Source: Desulfurococcales archaeon (GTDB lineage Archaea > Thermoproteota > Thermoprotei_A > Sulfolobales > Desulfurococcaceae). Taken from it: a stretch of 64,000 bases of DNA. The translations under genes and the position numbers were made by a program. Below, one piece after another: positions 63,531 through 64,000 of this stretch (position 1 is its first letter; every line of letters starts with the position of its first letter). Below the pieces are notes generated by a model, which was not told the DNA's origin, made no database searches, and worked only from the letters and a program-made list of their open reading frames with translations. The stretch is from the NCBI GenBank assembly GCA_015520735.1, contig WAPN01000006.1, positions 124,001 through 188,000 on the forward strand, read 5' to 3'.

Positions 63531-64000
63531 ATGGTGCATGGATTGATTGTTCCCTGCTTAACATTTAAGATTAGAGAAAAACTAACGTGGAGACTCGTGC
63601 TTGGCGCATATAGTTTTCCATGGGAGTATGATGGGAAAACGGGGCATTTCGTGGTAGGTGATACAGTTATAGTTGTGGAGACCAATAAGGATCAAGTGGG
63701 GGTGCATGTTTATAGTTTAAAAAACGACTGCGCCGACATAGATGAAAGGATCATCGTCTCATTTTTCGATCTCAGGAACAGCTATACGGAGTTTTACGAG
63801 AAAGCATTAAAAGACCCCCTTCTCTCCGAATTTGCTAAGGAATATTATGGATGGAGACCCAGACAATCAGATCTATGGTGGGCAACAGTTATTGGTGTCT
63901 GTCAACAGAACGCTAGTTTTCTTCAGGGATGGAAAATGCTGGCGTCGATAATCAAGCTTTATGGACGAAGGATACTTGTAGGAAATAAGGAGTTATTAGT
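63531..64000 (+). CDS. HhH-GPD DNA glycosylase, N-terminal part (runs off the window)
   Basis: One frame from ATG 63531 stays open for 156 codons to the end of the window. The translated part has an N-terminal beta-rich domain (LTWRLVLGAYSFPWEYDG, HFVVGDTVIVVET). It is followed by the typical entry to the helical domain: KDPLLSEFAKEYYGWRP, RQSDLWWATVIGVCQQNASF. This is the pattern of AlkA/OGG-like glycosylases, where CQQ(N/V) marks the first catalytic-domain helix. The HhH and catalytic Lys/Asp lie beyond the edge. Confidence 0.75.
   Translation, partial: MVHGLIVPCLTFKIREKLTWRLVLGAYSFPWEYDGKTGHFVVGDTVIVVETNKDQVGVHVYSLKNDCADIDERIIVSFFDLRNSYTEFYEKALKDPLLSEFAKEYYGWRPRQSDLWWATVIGVCQQNASFLQGWKMLASIIKLYGRRILVGNKELL

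Noticed and set aside
1-64000. CRISPR arrays, insertion sequences, rRNA genes, origin of replication
   Set aside because: I saw no regularly spaced repeats, transposase reading frames, rRNA sequence or origin-type repeat clusters beside a Cdc6 gene. Reading by eye can miss degenerate examples.

Overview
The window reads as chromosomal DNA of a hyperthermophilic crenarchaeon, most likely from the Desulfurococcales. This is an inference from gene content, since no rRNA gene is present to settle it. The supporting evidence is archaeal: FEN-1 with a C-terminal PIP box, CDC48, EF-1 beta, Pth2, TruD, a Nob1-like PIN/zinc-ribbon protein, AGOG and the GNAT-ABC fusion of COG2401. Three tRNA genes carry short introns at the canonical 37/38 site. 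TATA boxes precede tRNA genes, GGTGAT-type ribosome binding sites are common, and many genes start with TTG or GTG. Genes are packed tightly, and several convergent pairs overlap at their 3' ends.

Layout. 1-700: end of a gene, tRNA-Leu(CAG), and a leader-like region with a strong TATA box but no protein gene. 704-2950: a heavily sequon-rich surface protein and a decayed PfkB sugar kinase. 2983-15046: a translation, RNA-modification and replication block (NSUN6-like m5C methyltransferase, Nob1, NAD kinase, Trm5, DUF371, Pcm, FEN-1, CDC48, EF-1 beta, Pth2-TruD, a KH protein) ending in an unexplained structured RNA region and a C/D box sRNA candidate. 15161-20002: tRNA-Arg(CCU) and a tungsten aldehyde oxidoreductase operon with two four-cluster ferredoxins and a FAD/NAD oxidoreductase. 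20196-22000: an sRNA candidate, tRNA-Arg(UCG), a VapBC pair bracketed by a degenerate copy of the tRNA 3' half, and a dead VapC. 22089-30208: a 12-gene membrane-bound respiratory complex of the MBH/MBS type. 30290-41364: a frameshifted acylpeptide hydrolase, MFS transporters, an amino acid permease fused to a nucleotidyltransferase, a second surface protein, an SDR and a second m5C methyltransferase. 41449-49250: glycosyltransferase, macro domain, MoaD-like protein, tRNA-Thr, tRNA-Leu(UAG), a PRPP transferase, MTA phosphorylase, a RimK-like ligase and a CitG-like enzyme. 49255-64000: rhomboid protease, phosphoesterases, ferredoxin, ValRS, Maf, radical SAM, GNAT-ABC, creatininase-like protein, AGOG, GH1 glycosidase, small orphans, tRNA-Leu(GAG), tRNA-Ser(CGA) and the start of a DNA glycosylase cut by the window edge.

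How it fits together. The metabolism fits a sugar- and peptide-fermenting, sulfur-respiring anaerobe. GH1 and peptidase-type enzymes supply substrate, the tungsten AOR module oxidises aldehydes with electrons passing to ferredoxin or NAD, and the membrane complex would couple ferredoxin oxidation to ion pumping. The large subunit of that complex has lost one cysteine from each [NiFe] motif, so it more likely reduces sulfane sulfur than protons. Mobile-element traces are limited to the tRNA-Arg remnant and toxin-antitoxin debris. No CRISPR array, insertion sequence or intact integrase was seen.
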